Assembly: GCA_030833025.1 (NCBI GenBank)
Contig: JAURHZ010000023.1
Span: 1-15,059, forward strand
Direction of reading: 5' to 3'
DNA length: 15,059 bases
DNA from: Armatimonadota bacterium
GTDB lineage: Bacteria; Armatimonadota; Armatimonadia; Armatimonadales; Armatimonadaceae
Shown: positions 1 through 6,615 of the stretch, piece by piece
Position numbering within the stretch: the stretch's first letter is position 1
Layout: each line of letters starts with the position of its first letter
Notes under the pieces: model-generated
Seen by the model: only the letters and a program-made list of their open reading frames with translations
Databases searched by the model: none
What the model was told of the DNA's origin: nothing
Made by a program: the position numbers and the translations under genes

Positions 1-1
1 T

Positions 2-151
2 AATGGCCCGAAAGTTGGCAGTGGTGGGAGCCTCTCTCCACGCGGTGATTGGCGTATGCCAAGTGATGCAAGCTGTGAATTGTGGTTGGAAAATTTGTGG
101 GATGCACACCGTGAAACGGGAAATGTTATTCAACCAAATCCGAAGGATTAG
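2..151 (+). CDS. C-terminal fragment of an unrecognised protein
   Basis: The frame starting at base 2 is open from the window edge to a TAG at 149-151 and gives 49 residues. The peptide is rich in Trp, Asp, Glu and Pro (for example WLENLWDAHRETGN) and reads like the tail of a soluble protein. I do not recognise the family and assign no function. The frame starting with ATG at base 3 is also open to 164 (53 aa), and it begins in a TAATG context like other junctions in this window. Its Cys/Arg-rich product looks less natural, so I prefer frame 2. Either way transcription runs toward the iron-sulfur carrier gene. Confidence 0.4.
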   Translation, partial: NGPKVGSGGSLSPRGDWRMPSDASCELWLENLWDAHRETGNVIQPNPKD

Positions 152-192
152 GAAATTCCAATAATGACGGAACATCCGAGTCGGTGATTCGG

Positions 193-198
193 TATACT
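193..198 (+). promoter_or_regulatory. Candidate -10 box for the iron-sulfur carrier gene
   Basis: TATACT matches the sigma-70-type -10 consensus at 5 of 6 positions and lies 58 bases before the chosen ATG. No good -35 hexamer lies 16-18 bases upstream; the best is GGAACA at 169-174, with 3 of 6 matches. The predicted transcript would start near base 205. Confidence 0.3.
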
Positions 199-210
199 TG
201 TATGTAAAGT

Positions 211-224
211 TGTGATCAGTCACA
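211..224. promoter_or_regulatory. Palindrome TGTGA-N4-TCACA in the leader region
   Basis: The arms TGTGA (211-215) and TCACA (220-224) are perfect complements around TCAG. The site lies just downstream of the predicted start near 205, where a repressor would block transcription. It resembles a CRP-type half-site pair but the spacer is 4 rather than 6 bases, so a CRP/FNR assignment is not supported. It could also form a short RNA hairpin in the leader. Confidence 0.3.
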
Positions 225-256
225 GCATTCCAAATGTTAATCAAGGGAACGATTGT

Positions 257-691
257 ATGTCTATCGCGCTGGAAGTATCGACGGAAGTAATGGACAGCTC
301 CTGCCCACTCTCTTTGACAGAGCGTGCGGCTCAAGAGGTTGTGGATATCCTTGAGCAACAGGGTAATCCTGAAGGCGTTCGCTTGCGCGTCTATGTAGCA
401 GGTGGCGGCTGCAGTGGCCTGCAGTACGGTCTAGCACTGGATGAGAGCATCGATGAGGGAGACGAAGTGTTCTCCACAAGCGGTGTCGAAGTTGTCCTCG
501 CCCCTATGGACATCAAGTACCTCAATGGTGCGGTCGTTGACTATGTCACGACAGCCATGGGCGGTGGCTTCAAGGTAGAAAATCCAAACGCGGTCAAGTC
601 CTGTGGCTGTGGGTCATCGTTCTCCGTTGAAGATGATACCGAAGGTCGTACGATTACTGGTGGATGTGGAAGCTGCCCAAGCAAGGGCTAA
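257..691 (+). CDS. erpA: Iron-sulfur cluster carrier of the ErpA/IscA/HesB family
   Basis: A-type carrier that accepts or delivers Fe-S clusters to apoproteins in the cytosol. The 144-residue product has the three invariant cysteines: C52 in GGGCSG, and C116 and C118 in CGCGSSFS. It also has the family pattern MGGGFKVENPNA just before them. An ATG at 257 preceded by AAGGGA (243-248) is preferred over an upstream in-frame GTG at 212, which has no ribosome site and would add 15 unconserved residues. The C-terminus carries an extra glycine-rich tail with C137-G-S-C140, which the usual family of about 105-120 residues lacks. A strong terminator follows, so the gene is probably monocistronic. The ErpA versus IscA/SufA label cannot be settled here; no isc or suf genes are adjacent. 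Confidence 0.9.
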   Translation: MSIALEVSTEVMDSSCPLSLTERAAQEVVDILEQQGNPEGVRLRVYVAGGGCSGLQYGLALDESIDEGDEVFSTSGVEVVLAPMDIKYLNGAVVDYVTTAMGGGFKVENPNAVKSCGCGSSFSVEDDTEGRTITGGCGSCPSKG

Positions 692-713
692 TCGCTGTGT
701 AATTATCGAAAGG

Positions 714-746
714 CGCCTCCTAGGCATCGGCTTGGGAGGCGTTTTT
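714..746 (+). terminator. Intrinsic terminator after the iron-sulfur carrier gene
   Basis: CGCCTCCTA (714-722) pairs with TGGGAGGCG (733-741), a 9-bp stem with one G-U pair and a 10-base loop. Five T residues follow at 742-746. This is a textbook rho-independent terminator, 22 bases past the stop codon, and it separates the carrier gene from crtB. Confidence 0.9.
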
Positions 747-812
747 ACTTAACTTTCTGGAACCAGATTCTGTGGAATGTGTTAACCGAGGTATGAAGTA
801 CTGGAGCAACCT

Positions 813-1715
813 GTGGCACCATCTCTATCATTAGTTCACGGAATCCAATCCTATCGGGAATGGGAAGACGATTTGCGCTTTGCCAAAGCGCTTACGCATA
901 AGCATGCGAAGAGCTTCAGTGCAGGCATTCGTTTTTTCCCGCGGGAAGTTCGTGATGCCACATATGCCATCTATGCATTCGTGCGTTTACCAGATGACAT
1001 CGTGGATGAGCAGAATCTCAGTGATGAACAGGCAGCAAAAGCACTCCAGTCTTGGATCCACGATTGGCACGTTGCTTTGGAATCTGGAGATGCTAATTGT
1101 CACCCAGCTTTCCGCATGATGCGCCATGTGATGCATCGTTACAACATGCCACGTAGCCTTGTGGATGACTTCTTTACAGCGATGCTCAGCGATACACGCA
1201 TCAAACGCTATCATTCCTACGCGGAGCTCTGTGCATATATGCATGGTAGTGCTAGCGTAGTCGGCGAAATGATGGCTCTTATCTGCGGGGCAACCCATCC
1301 AGATGCAATCCCAACAGCGCGCGCGCTTGGTGAAGCATTTCAGATGACGAATTTCTTGCGCGATGTGCAGGCCGATTTCGAGCAACGCGGGCGCATTTAT
1401 GTTCCATCCGACATGCTACATCGCTTCGGTTCATCGCATGATGCAATCGTTCATCAGGTGGCAGATGATACTTGGAAGGCAGCGATGTCCGAACTGGTAG
1501 AACACACCAGAATTCTCTACAAATCCGGGAGATCTGGTATCAAGTACCTTGCGCCTGAGTGTCAGTTTGGAGTTGCACTTGCAGCGGACATCTATGAGGC
1601 TATCCTCGATTGTATAGAGGCAAACGATTACAATGTCTTCAAGGGCCGCGTCCACACATCAACCGCACAAAAGCTGATGATCTTCGGTAAACGTCGCTTG
1701 GCTCTCAGTCACTAG
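813..1715 (+). CDS. crtB: Phytoene synthase (squalene/phytoene synthase family)
   Basis: Condenses two geranylgeranyl diphosphates head to head to 15-cis-phytoene, the committed step of C40 carotenoid synthesis. The 300-residue length is normal. Both Mg-diphosphate-binding aspartate motifs are visible: DDIVD at 61-65 after the YAFVRLP segment, and NFLRDVQAD at 180-188 followed by RGRIYVPSD. The YMHGSASVVGEMM segment (142-154) is typical of CrtB. The start is a GTG with GGAG at 803-806, six bases upstream. The stop shares its G with the GTG start of the next gene, so crtB and crtI are translationally coupled. A squalene or diapophytoene synthase is possible in this superfamily, but the CrtI-like neighbour favours C40 chemistry. 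I see no convincing promoter between 747 and 812. Confidence 0.9.
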   Translation: MAPSLSLVHGIQSYREWEDDLRFAKALTHKHAKSFSAGIRFFPREVRDATYAIYAFVRLPDDIVDEQNLSDEQAAKALQSWIHDWHVALESGDANCHPAFRMMRHVMHRYNMPRSLVDDFFTAMLSDTRIKRYHSYAELCAYMHGSASVVGEMMALICGATHPDAIPTARALGEAFQMTNFLRDVQADFEQRGRIYVPSDMLHRFGSSHDAIVHQVADDTWKAAMSELVEHTRILYKSGRSGIKYLAPECQFGVALAADIYEAILDCIEANDYNVFKGRVHTSTAQKLMIFGKRRLALSH

Positions 1716-3241
1716 TGAAACTAACTAAGTCAACCAAAGTCGTTATTATTGGCGGAGGTTTTGGTGGGTTAGCCGCCGCTGCACTGTTGTCAAGCTGTGG
1801 ACTCTCAGTACACCTACTTGAGCGGAACGCGTCCCTTGGCGGACGGGCACGTGTATGGTCGAAAGACGGGTTTCGCTTTGATATGGGGCCTTCTTGGTAC
1901 CTGATGCCGGATGTCTTTGAGCACTTCTTTCATCTATGCGGCGAAGATGTTGATGACATTCTGCCAACGAAACGCCTATCTCCCTCATACAGGGTCTATC
2001 TGGCCGGTAATGACACTCCAGTTGACATGTACTCAGACACTGTCCGTGATGGAGCTACGCTGGACCAAATATGCCCTGGAAGCAGTCAAAGTCTTGCTTC
2101 ATACATTCGTACCAGTAAGAGTCACTATGACCGAAGCCTCAGGTCATTCATTGCACGCAATGCAGATACCTTTTTTCACTACATGACGCTAGCGACGATG
2201 CGTGATGGGTGGGGTTTACCCGTCCTTGTGTCCATGGAAAAGCATCTCTCGAAATGGTTCAAGAACGACACCGTACGGCGTTTCCTGGCCTATCAGACGC
2301 TCTTTCTCGGTAATGCACCGAAGGAAACACCAGGCGTTTTCTCTGCCATGAACTATGTAGACTTCGCAATGGGTGTCCACTATCCCGAGGGTGGTATAGG
2401 CGCGATAGTCAACGCCATGGAGAAGCTCATCACAAATGCGGGTGGGGAGATATCAACTACAGCGGATGTCGTCTCAATCAACGTTGATGGTCGAACTGCA
2501 AGATCAGTTACCCTTGCCGATGGCAGGACTATCGATGCCGACGTACTTGTAGCAAATGCCGACATTCATCATGTTGAGACACGGCTTCTGCCCACAAGAA
2601 GTCAAAGCCTTGCACCTCCCTATTGGTCCAATAAGCGTCCAGCACCCAGTGCAGCGATTTTGTATCTTGGTATCACTGGCGATGCACCTAAGCTAAAGCA
2701 CCACACTTTGCTATTCCCTGATGACTGGGATCTGAGCTTTTCAGAGCTGTTTAATGGGCATTCCCTTCCCACCGATCCAAGTATCTACATTTCCTGTCCA
2801 AGCATGTCAGACGAAAGTGTTGCACCTGCGGGACATACCAATTTGTTTATTCTGATGCCGTGTCCTACCGGACTTGAGTGGACCACAGATCTGAAGAATC
2901 AGTGCTCGGAAAGGCTTTTCAGCATTCTGGAAGCATCGTTTGGTATCGAAAATGTCCGTGACCGCGTTGTGGTACAGCGCTTTTATTGCGGAGAAGATTT
3001 TACAAACGACTACTGTGCTTGGCTTGGAAATGCATTGGGTGGACAGGCACACACATTAACACAGTCGAGTTTTATGCGGCCTCCTGCCCGAAGCCGAAAG
3101 GTGAAGAACTTATATTATGTAGGTGCTGGAACAAATCCAGGTATTGGGATGCCGATGTGTTTACTTTCTGCAGAAATGTTGGTCAAGCGTCTGTTTAGGA
3201 CCGGAGGGCCCGGCCTTCTAAACCAGCTACCGCGACTTTAA
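1715..3241 (+). CDS. crtI: Phytoene desaturase (CrtI-type FAD-dependent carotenoid desaturase)
   Basis: Flavoprotein oxidoreductase that introduces conjugated double bonds into phytoene, giving neurosporene, lycopene or a related product at the membrane. The N-terminal Rossmann motif GGGFGG (13-18) is followed by the ribose-binding E36 and the FAD-contact segment LGGRARV. The CrtI signature FDMGPSWYLMPDVF lies at 55-68. The C-terminal FAD motif VGAGTNPGIGMPMCLLSAE (469-487) is also present. The length of 508 residues is normal. The GTG start overlaps the crtB TAG by one base and has no clear ribosome site of its own. The number of desaturations, and whether the enzyme is a CrtN or CrtD relative, cannot be told from sequence. 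No cyclase, ketolase or GGPP synthase lies nearby, so later steps must be encoded elsewhere or the pigment is a simple acyclic carotenoid. Confidence 0.88.
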   Translation: MKLTKSTKVVIIGGGFGGLAAAALLSSCGLSVHLLERNASLGGRARVWSKDGFRFDMGPSWYLMPDVFEHFFHLCGEDVDDILPTKRLSPSYRVYLAGNDTPVDMYSDTVRDGATLDQICPGSSQSLASYIRTSKSHYDRSLRSFIARNADTFFHYMTLATMRDGWGLPVLVSMEKHLSKWFKNDTVRRFLAYQTLFLGNAPKETPGVFSAMNYVDFAMGVHYPEGGIGAIVNAMEKLITNAGGEISTTADVVSINVDGRTARSVTLADGRTIDADVLVANADIHHVETRLLPTRSQSLAPPYWSNKRPAPSAAILYLGITGDAPKLKHHTLLFPDDWDLSFSELFNGHSLPTDPSIYISCPSMSDESVAPAGHTNLFILMPCPTGLEWTTDLKNQCSERLFSILEASFGIENVRDRVVVQRFYCGEDFTNDYCAWLGNALGGQAHTLTQSSFMRPPARSRKVKNLYYVGAGTNPGIGMPMCLLSAEMLVKRLFRTGGPGLLNQLPRL

Positions 3242-3267
3242 AGTTATCTTGCTGTAGAAGCAAGGAA

Positions 3268-3303
3268 AAGACCCCACTGTAACATCACGTCACGTGGGGT
3301 CTT
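3268..3303. terminator. Bidirectional terminator between convergent crtI and frr
   Basis: AAGACCCCAC (3268-3277) is a perfect complement of GTGGGGTCTT (3294-3303), with a 16-base loop. Read on the - strand the stem runs into TCTTTTCC, and on the + strand into TCTTAATGTCTTT. It lies 26 bases past the crtI stop and 20 bases past the frr stop, so it can end both transcripts. The T tract is better on the - strand. Confidence 0.8.
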
Positions 3304-3323
3304 AATGTCTTTACCAGATCTAA

Positions 3324-3875
3324 CTAGTCTTCGAGGAGTTCTTGCTCCTTGGCCTTTGCCAAGGCATCCAACTCACCCATAAACCGATCAAGTACCTTTT
3401 GGATGTCTTTTTCAACACGCTTGACATCATCTTCGGTAAGCTCATCGTCCTTCTTCGCAGCATCGATACCATCGCGACGGATGTTTCTCAATGATACGCG
3501 AGCAGCCTCAGTTTTCTGGCTTAGCTGCTTTACGAAGTCCTTTCGGCGTTCCTGTGTAAGTGCAGGAATGTTCAGACGAATCGTAGATCCATCGTTGTTC
3601 GGGTTCAGTCCAAGGCTTGAGTTGATGATGGCCTTTTCAATCAAAGGCAATGCACTTGAATCCCAAGGCGTGATAAGGAGAACACGTGGCTCTGGCGAGA
3701 CAATCGTCCCCAACTGATTTACCGGCATTGGTTGTCCGAAGTAATCAATACGAAGTCCATCCAGCATCGCAGGGCTGGCACGACCAGCGCGAAGCGTATT
3801 GAAATCAGCCTGAGCAGATTCAATCGACTTACGCATCCGGGCCTCAGAGTCCTTTAGAATGTCACAGACGTTCAT
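3324..3875 (-). CDS. frr: Ribosome recycling factor
   Basis: Works with EF-G to split the post-termination ribosome so it can be reused. The 183-residue length is standard for RRF (about 185). Visible family features are the RAGRASP motif near residues 29-35, the hinge region, and the long helical C-terminal half with RRDGIDAAKK and DDVKRVEKDIQK. The ATG at 3875 sits inside the pyrH stop as an ATGA overlap (3872-3875), so translation is coupled to pyrH. It is the last gene of the rpsB-tsf-pyrH-frr cluster and is followed by the shared terminator. Confidence 0.97.
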   Translation of the reverse strand: MNVCDILKDSEARMRKSIESAQADFNTLRAGRASPAMLDGLRIDYFGQPMPVNQLGTIVSPEPRVLLITPWDSSALPLIEKAIINSSLGLNPNNDGSTIRLNIPALTQERRKDFVKQLSQKTEAARVSLRNIRRDGIDAAKKDDELTEDDVKRVEKDIQKVLDRFMGELDALAKAKEQELLED

Positions 3876-4615
3876 TGCTTTATCCTTCCAACAAGTGTAC
3901 CGATGGGTTCGCCTTCGACTGCACGCTTGATGTTACCGGAGATTCCAATATCGAAAACGATAATTGGAAGATCATTTTCCATACAGACCGTAAAGGCAGT
4001 CAAGTCCATCACCTTGAGCTTTCGCTCGATGGCTTCATCAAAGGACAACGTTTTGTACGGAGTAGCATCCGGGTGTTTACGCGGATCCTTGTTGTAAACC
4101 GCATCCGTGCCGTTTTTTGCCATCAGGACAACATCTGCACTGAGCTCAACGGCCCTAAGCGCAGATGCAGTATCTGTCGTGAAGTACGGATTACCCGTAC
4201 CCGCAGCCAGGATGACTACCCTACCCTTTTCCATATGCCGGATAGCCCGACGTCGGATAAATGGTTCAGCAATCTGTGGAATCGGGATCGCCGTTTGCAC
4301 ACGGGTTTGAACATCTAGCTTTTCCAAGCTGTCCTGCAAAGCAACTGCGTTTATGACCGTTGCCAGCATCCCGGCATAGTCCGCCGATGTCCGTTCCATG
4401 CCTTCACCGGCAGAAACTGCAGACCCACGAAGGATATTCCCCCCACCAACGACAATCGCGATCTGAACTCCCGTAGCAGCAACTTCGGCAATTTCAGCAG
4501 CAATCTTCTTGATGGTTTCTGGTGAAATCCCATAACCCTGCTCTCCGGAGAATGCCTCTCCGGAGAGCTTTAGAAGCACACGGCCAAACCTTGGCCGCGA
4601 GTCATCGGGAATCAT
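3872..4615 (-). CDS. pyrH: Uridylate kinase (UMP kinase)
   Basis: Phosphorylates UMP to UDP in pyrimidine nucleotide synthesis; the bacterial enzyme is a hexameric amino-acid-kinase-fold protein. Motifs seen in order: KLSGE (16-20) for phosphate binding, GGGNILRG (57-64), the UMP-binding ERTSADYAGML region (74-84), GTGNPYFTTD (140-149), and KNGTDAVYNKDP (168-179) for ATP binding. The length of 247 residues is typical. The ATG at 4615 overlaps the tsf stop as ATGA (4612-4615), and the gene end overlaps frr in the same way. Start choice is therefore secure by context even though no strong ribosome site is visible inside tsf. Confidence 0.97.
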   Translation of the reverse strand: MIPDDSRPRFGRVLLKLSGEAFSGEQGYGISPETIKKIAAEIAEVAATGVQIAIVVGGGNILRGSAVSAGEGMERTSADYAGMLATVINAVALQDSLEKLDVQTRVQTAIPIPQIAEPFIRRRAIRHMEKGRVVILAAGTGNPYFTTDTASALRAVELSADVVLMAKNGTDAVYNKDPRKHPDATPYKTLSFDEAIERKLKVMDLTAFTVCMENDLPIIVFDIGISGNIKRAVEGEPIGTLVGRIKQ

Positions 4616-5478
4616 TCGGCAGCTTGCTTTGGCGCGCCTTCGCCAACCTCGAAGCGGGTAAAGCGTGCGATAGTACCATTCTGGTCCTTTGCGAGCTGTC
4701 CGACAGTCTTCTTATCCTCACGGATGTATGGTTGCGAAAGCAGAACGATCTCGCCGAGGAACTTACGCATTCGGCCATCAACAGCAGACTGGATAGCAGC
4801 GTCTGGCTTGCCGACCATTTTAGGATCGTTCTTGGTCTGATCCTCAACAAATGCGCGCTCTTTAGCGACAACATCCGCTGGTACATCTGCATCAGACAAG
4901 AAGCGTGGCTTTGCAAAGCTTACGTGCATCGCTACTTCAAGACCCAAGTTAGCGGTGGTAGATTCGACCAGTACGCCGATCCGTCCACCCTCAGACCCAG
5001 CACCACCAGGATTGTGAACATAGGCTGTTACAACGCCATCACCAGCGACGTAGCGGATGGTTCGTCCAAGGACAATCTTCTCACCAATACGCTTGACCGC
5101 ATCGTCGATTTTGGCCGCAACCGTCACACCACCGAGGTCAGCAGCAAGGACTTGTTCAGAGGTCGAAAGGTCATTGCCAGCAACAACGGCTGCGATTTCA
5201 CGAGCCAACGAACGGAAGTCTTCGTTACGTGCAACAAAGTCTGTCTCAGAATTGAGCTCGATCAACGCGCCAACTTTTCCGTCATCAGAAACGTGCGCCA
5301 TGATAAGGCCTTCACCAGCGACACGCTCGCCACGGTCCTTGGTACCCTTTTTGCGCAAAAGTTCGATTGCAGCTTCAAGGTCACCGTCGGTTTCGGTCAG
5401 TGCCTTCTTGCACTCCATCATTCCCAACCCAGTACGCTCGCGAAGTTGGGCTACGAGACCAGCAGTAATTGCAGCCAT
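4612..5478 (-). CDS. tsf: Elongation factor Ts
   Basis: Nucleotide exchange factor that regenerates EF-Tu-GTP during translation. The N-terminal UBA-like domain contains TGLGMMECKKAL (16-27), the hallmark EF-Tu contact helix. The core motif TDFVARN (79-85) and the conserved C-terminal LLSQPYIRED region are present. The length of 288 residues is within the family range. The ATG at 5478 is chosen because it starts the conserved MAAIT sequence and has GGAAGGAT about eight bases upstream. An in-frame extension to 5550 runs through a hairpin and is not conserved. It is downstream of rpsB with a 93-base gap and overlaps pyrH by four bases. Confidence 0.97.
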   Translation of the reverse strand: MAAITAGLVAQLRERTGLGMMECKKALTETDGDLEAAIELLRKKGTKDRGERVAGEGLIMAHVSDDGKVGALIELNSETDFVARNEDFRSLAREIAAVVAGNDLSTSEQVLAADLGGVTVAAKIDDAVKRIGEKIVLGRTIRYVAGDGVVTAYVHNPGGAGSEGGRIGVLVESTTANLGLEVAMHVSFAKPRFLSDADVPADVVAKERAFVEDQTKNDPKMVGKPDAAIQSAVDGRMRKFLGEIVLLSQPYIREDKKTVGQLAKDQNGTIARFTRFEVGEGAPKQAAE

Positions 5479-5514
5479 GTTTCTAATCCTTCCAAAACTT
5501 TGTTTATTCAAGGA

Positions 5515-5541
5515 GATGGGCAGGTACAAGGCCTGCCCATC
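5515..5541 (-). promoter_or_regulatory. Perfect hairpin in the rpsB-tsf intergenic gap
   Basis: GATGGGCAGG (5515-5524) and CCTGCCCATC (5532-5541) form a perfect 10-bp stem with a 7-base loop. On the transcribed strand it is followed by TCCTTGAATAAAC, without a proper U tract, so it is not a classical terminator. A partial attenuator, an RNase processing site or an mRNA-stabilising element between rpsB and tsf all fit. Confidence 0.65.
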
Positions 5542-5571
5542 GTCAATCAATCTACGAAACGCAGTGGAAAC

Positions 5572-6438
5572 CTACTCTTCGGTAGGTGCTTCCGTTCCAT
5601 CACTGACAATGTGGCCATCGCCATCGTAGGAGAAGTCGAGACCCTTGGCATCTTCTTCCATCTGACGACGACGAGCTTCTGCAGCATCAACTCCAGCAGC
5701 ATCATCTTCGAGCAGTTCAAAACCTGCCTCAGTTGCAACAGGAGCATCCTCCCATTCGTGCTGCTTGACTTCGACAACGGCTTCTGCAATCTTCTGGGTG
5801 ATCAGCTTGATTGCACGGATGGCGTCGTCGTTTCCAGGAATGATGTAGTCGACTTCATCAGGATCGCAGTTTGTATCAACAATCGCAACGATTGGAATAC
5901 CGAGGGAACGAGCCTCTGCAACTGCAATGTGCTCCTTCTTGGTGTCAACAATGAACATTACAGCAGGGAGACCTGGCATGTCCTTAATGCCACCGAGGAA
6001 GCGCTCGAGCTTGTCCTTCTCTTCGGTGAGGATTGCAGCTTCCTTCTTGGTAAGCTTGAGGAAGGTGCCATCTTCTTCCATCGATGTCAGGTCGCGGAGA
6101 CGCTGAATACGTGACTGGATGGTCTTGAAGTTGGTCAGCATGCCACCAAGCCAGCGCTCGTTGACAAAGTACTGACGGGATGCCTGAGCGGCTTCCATCA
6201 TCGCATCGGATGCCTGCTTCTTCGTACCAACGAAGAGAACGTGGCCGCCTTCGGTGACGATGTCTTGGATGAACTTCTGAGCATCATCAAAAAGCTTGAG
6301 GGACTGATGAAGGTCGATGATGTAAATACCATTACGGCTACCATAAATGTAGCGCTTCATCTTTGGGTTCCAACGACGGGTTTGGTGACCGAAGTGAACA
6401 CCAGCCTCTAGGAGGTCTTTCATCAAAATTGTCGCCAT
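5572..6438 (-). CDS. rpsB: Small ribosomal subunit protein uS2
   Basis: Component of the 30S subunit needed for uS1 binding. The conserved N-terminus begins at the ATG at 6438 with ATILMKDLLEAGVHFGHQTR, then RRWNPKMKRYIY, the VNERWLGGMLTN motif (92-103) and the DTNCDPDEVDYIIPGNDDA segment (188-206). AAAGG lies about nine bases upstream of this ATG. The extension to 6543 is not conserved and would overlap the promoter region. The product is 288 residues, longer than the usual 230-260: residues from about 225 form an acidic, probably disordered tail rich in Glu, Asp and Ala. It is the first gene of the translation-factor operon. Confidence 0.96.
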   Translation of the reverse strand: MATILMKDLLEAGVHFGHQTRRWNPKMKRYIYGSRNGIYIIDLHQSLKLFDDAQKFIQDIVTEGGHVLFVGTKKQASDAMMEAAQASRQYFVNERWLGGMLTNFKTIQSRIQRLRDLTSMEEDGTFLKLTKKEAAILTEEKDKLERFLGGIKDMPGLPAVMFIVDTKKEHIAVAEARSLGIPIVAIVDTNCDPDEVDYIIPGNDDAIRAIKLITQKIAEAVVEVKQHEWEDAPVATEAGFELLEDDAAGVDAAEARRRQMEEDAKGLDFSYDGDGHIVSDGTEAPTEE

Positions 6439-6507
6439 AATAACGAACCTTTCCTGGTTTGCGGGACGAATCCCCCCCTCCGGAATGGACCGTAAACACG
6501 GACCAGG

Positions 6508-6535
6508 ATTATCCCGGATGCGGACTTGTAGGCAA
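6508..6535 (-). promoter_or_regulatory. Candidate promoter for the rpsB operon
   Basis: On the - strand TTGCCT (6535-6530) and GATAAT (6513-6508) are separated by 16 bases. They match the consensus at 4 and 5 of 6 positions. Transcription would start near 6501, giving a leader of about 63 bases before the rpsB ATG. The leader contains a run of seven G residues (C on the + strand, 6472-6478) and a short imperfect hairpin at 6487-6504. Confidence 0.45.
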
Positions 6536-6601
6536 GTAAACAACCTACGGTGTGGTGCAAAACCTTGGCACTATATCACGCAGTAGTGCTCGTTTGCCGA
6601 T

Positions 6602-6609
6602 GCTACAAT
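6602..6609 (+). promoter_or_regulatory. Extended -10 promoter of the ABC transporter operon
   Basis: TGCTACAAT (6601-6609) fits the extended -10 pattern TGnTATAAT, with TACAAT at 6604-6609. No -35 box is visible at normal distance, as is common with extended -10 promoters. Six bases follow TACAAT before base 6616, which places transcription initiation on the GTG start codon or within a base or two of it. Confidence 0.5.
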
Positions 6610-6615
6610 CAACGT

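Noticed and set aside
3..164. 53-codon ORF starting ATG in a TAATG context at the window edge
   Set aside because: Its product is Cys/Arg-rich and unlike a natural protein, and a more protein-like frame is open across the same bases. Sequence upstream of the window would settle it.
756..772. TCTGG-AA-CCAGA palindrome and TTCTG direct repeat upstream of crtB
   Set aside because: The arms are five bases, which is common by chance, and no matching promoter can be placed. It is too weak to call an operator.
5479..5550. N-terminal extension of EF-Ts
   Set aside because: It runs through the intergenic hairpin, and the conserved N-terminus with a good ribosome site begins at 5478.
4522..6114. Open reading frame of 530 codons on the + strand
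   Set aside because: It lies antisense across pyrH, tsf and rpsB, whose identities are certain. Its product has no recognisable motif and is Cys/Ser/Asn-rich as expected of an antisense shadow.
6453..6507. CCTGGT/ACCAGG long-range stem in the rpsB leader
   Set aside because: The outer arm would lie upstream of the predicted transcription start near 6501, and the interior pairs poorly. A ribosomal-protein leader motif is not supported.
6550..6615. Upstream GTG start extending the ABC ATPase by 22 residues
   Set aside because: The extra residues are Cys-rich and unconserved, have no ribosome site, and overlap the predicted extended -10 promoter.
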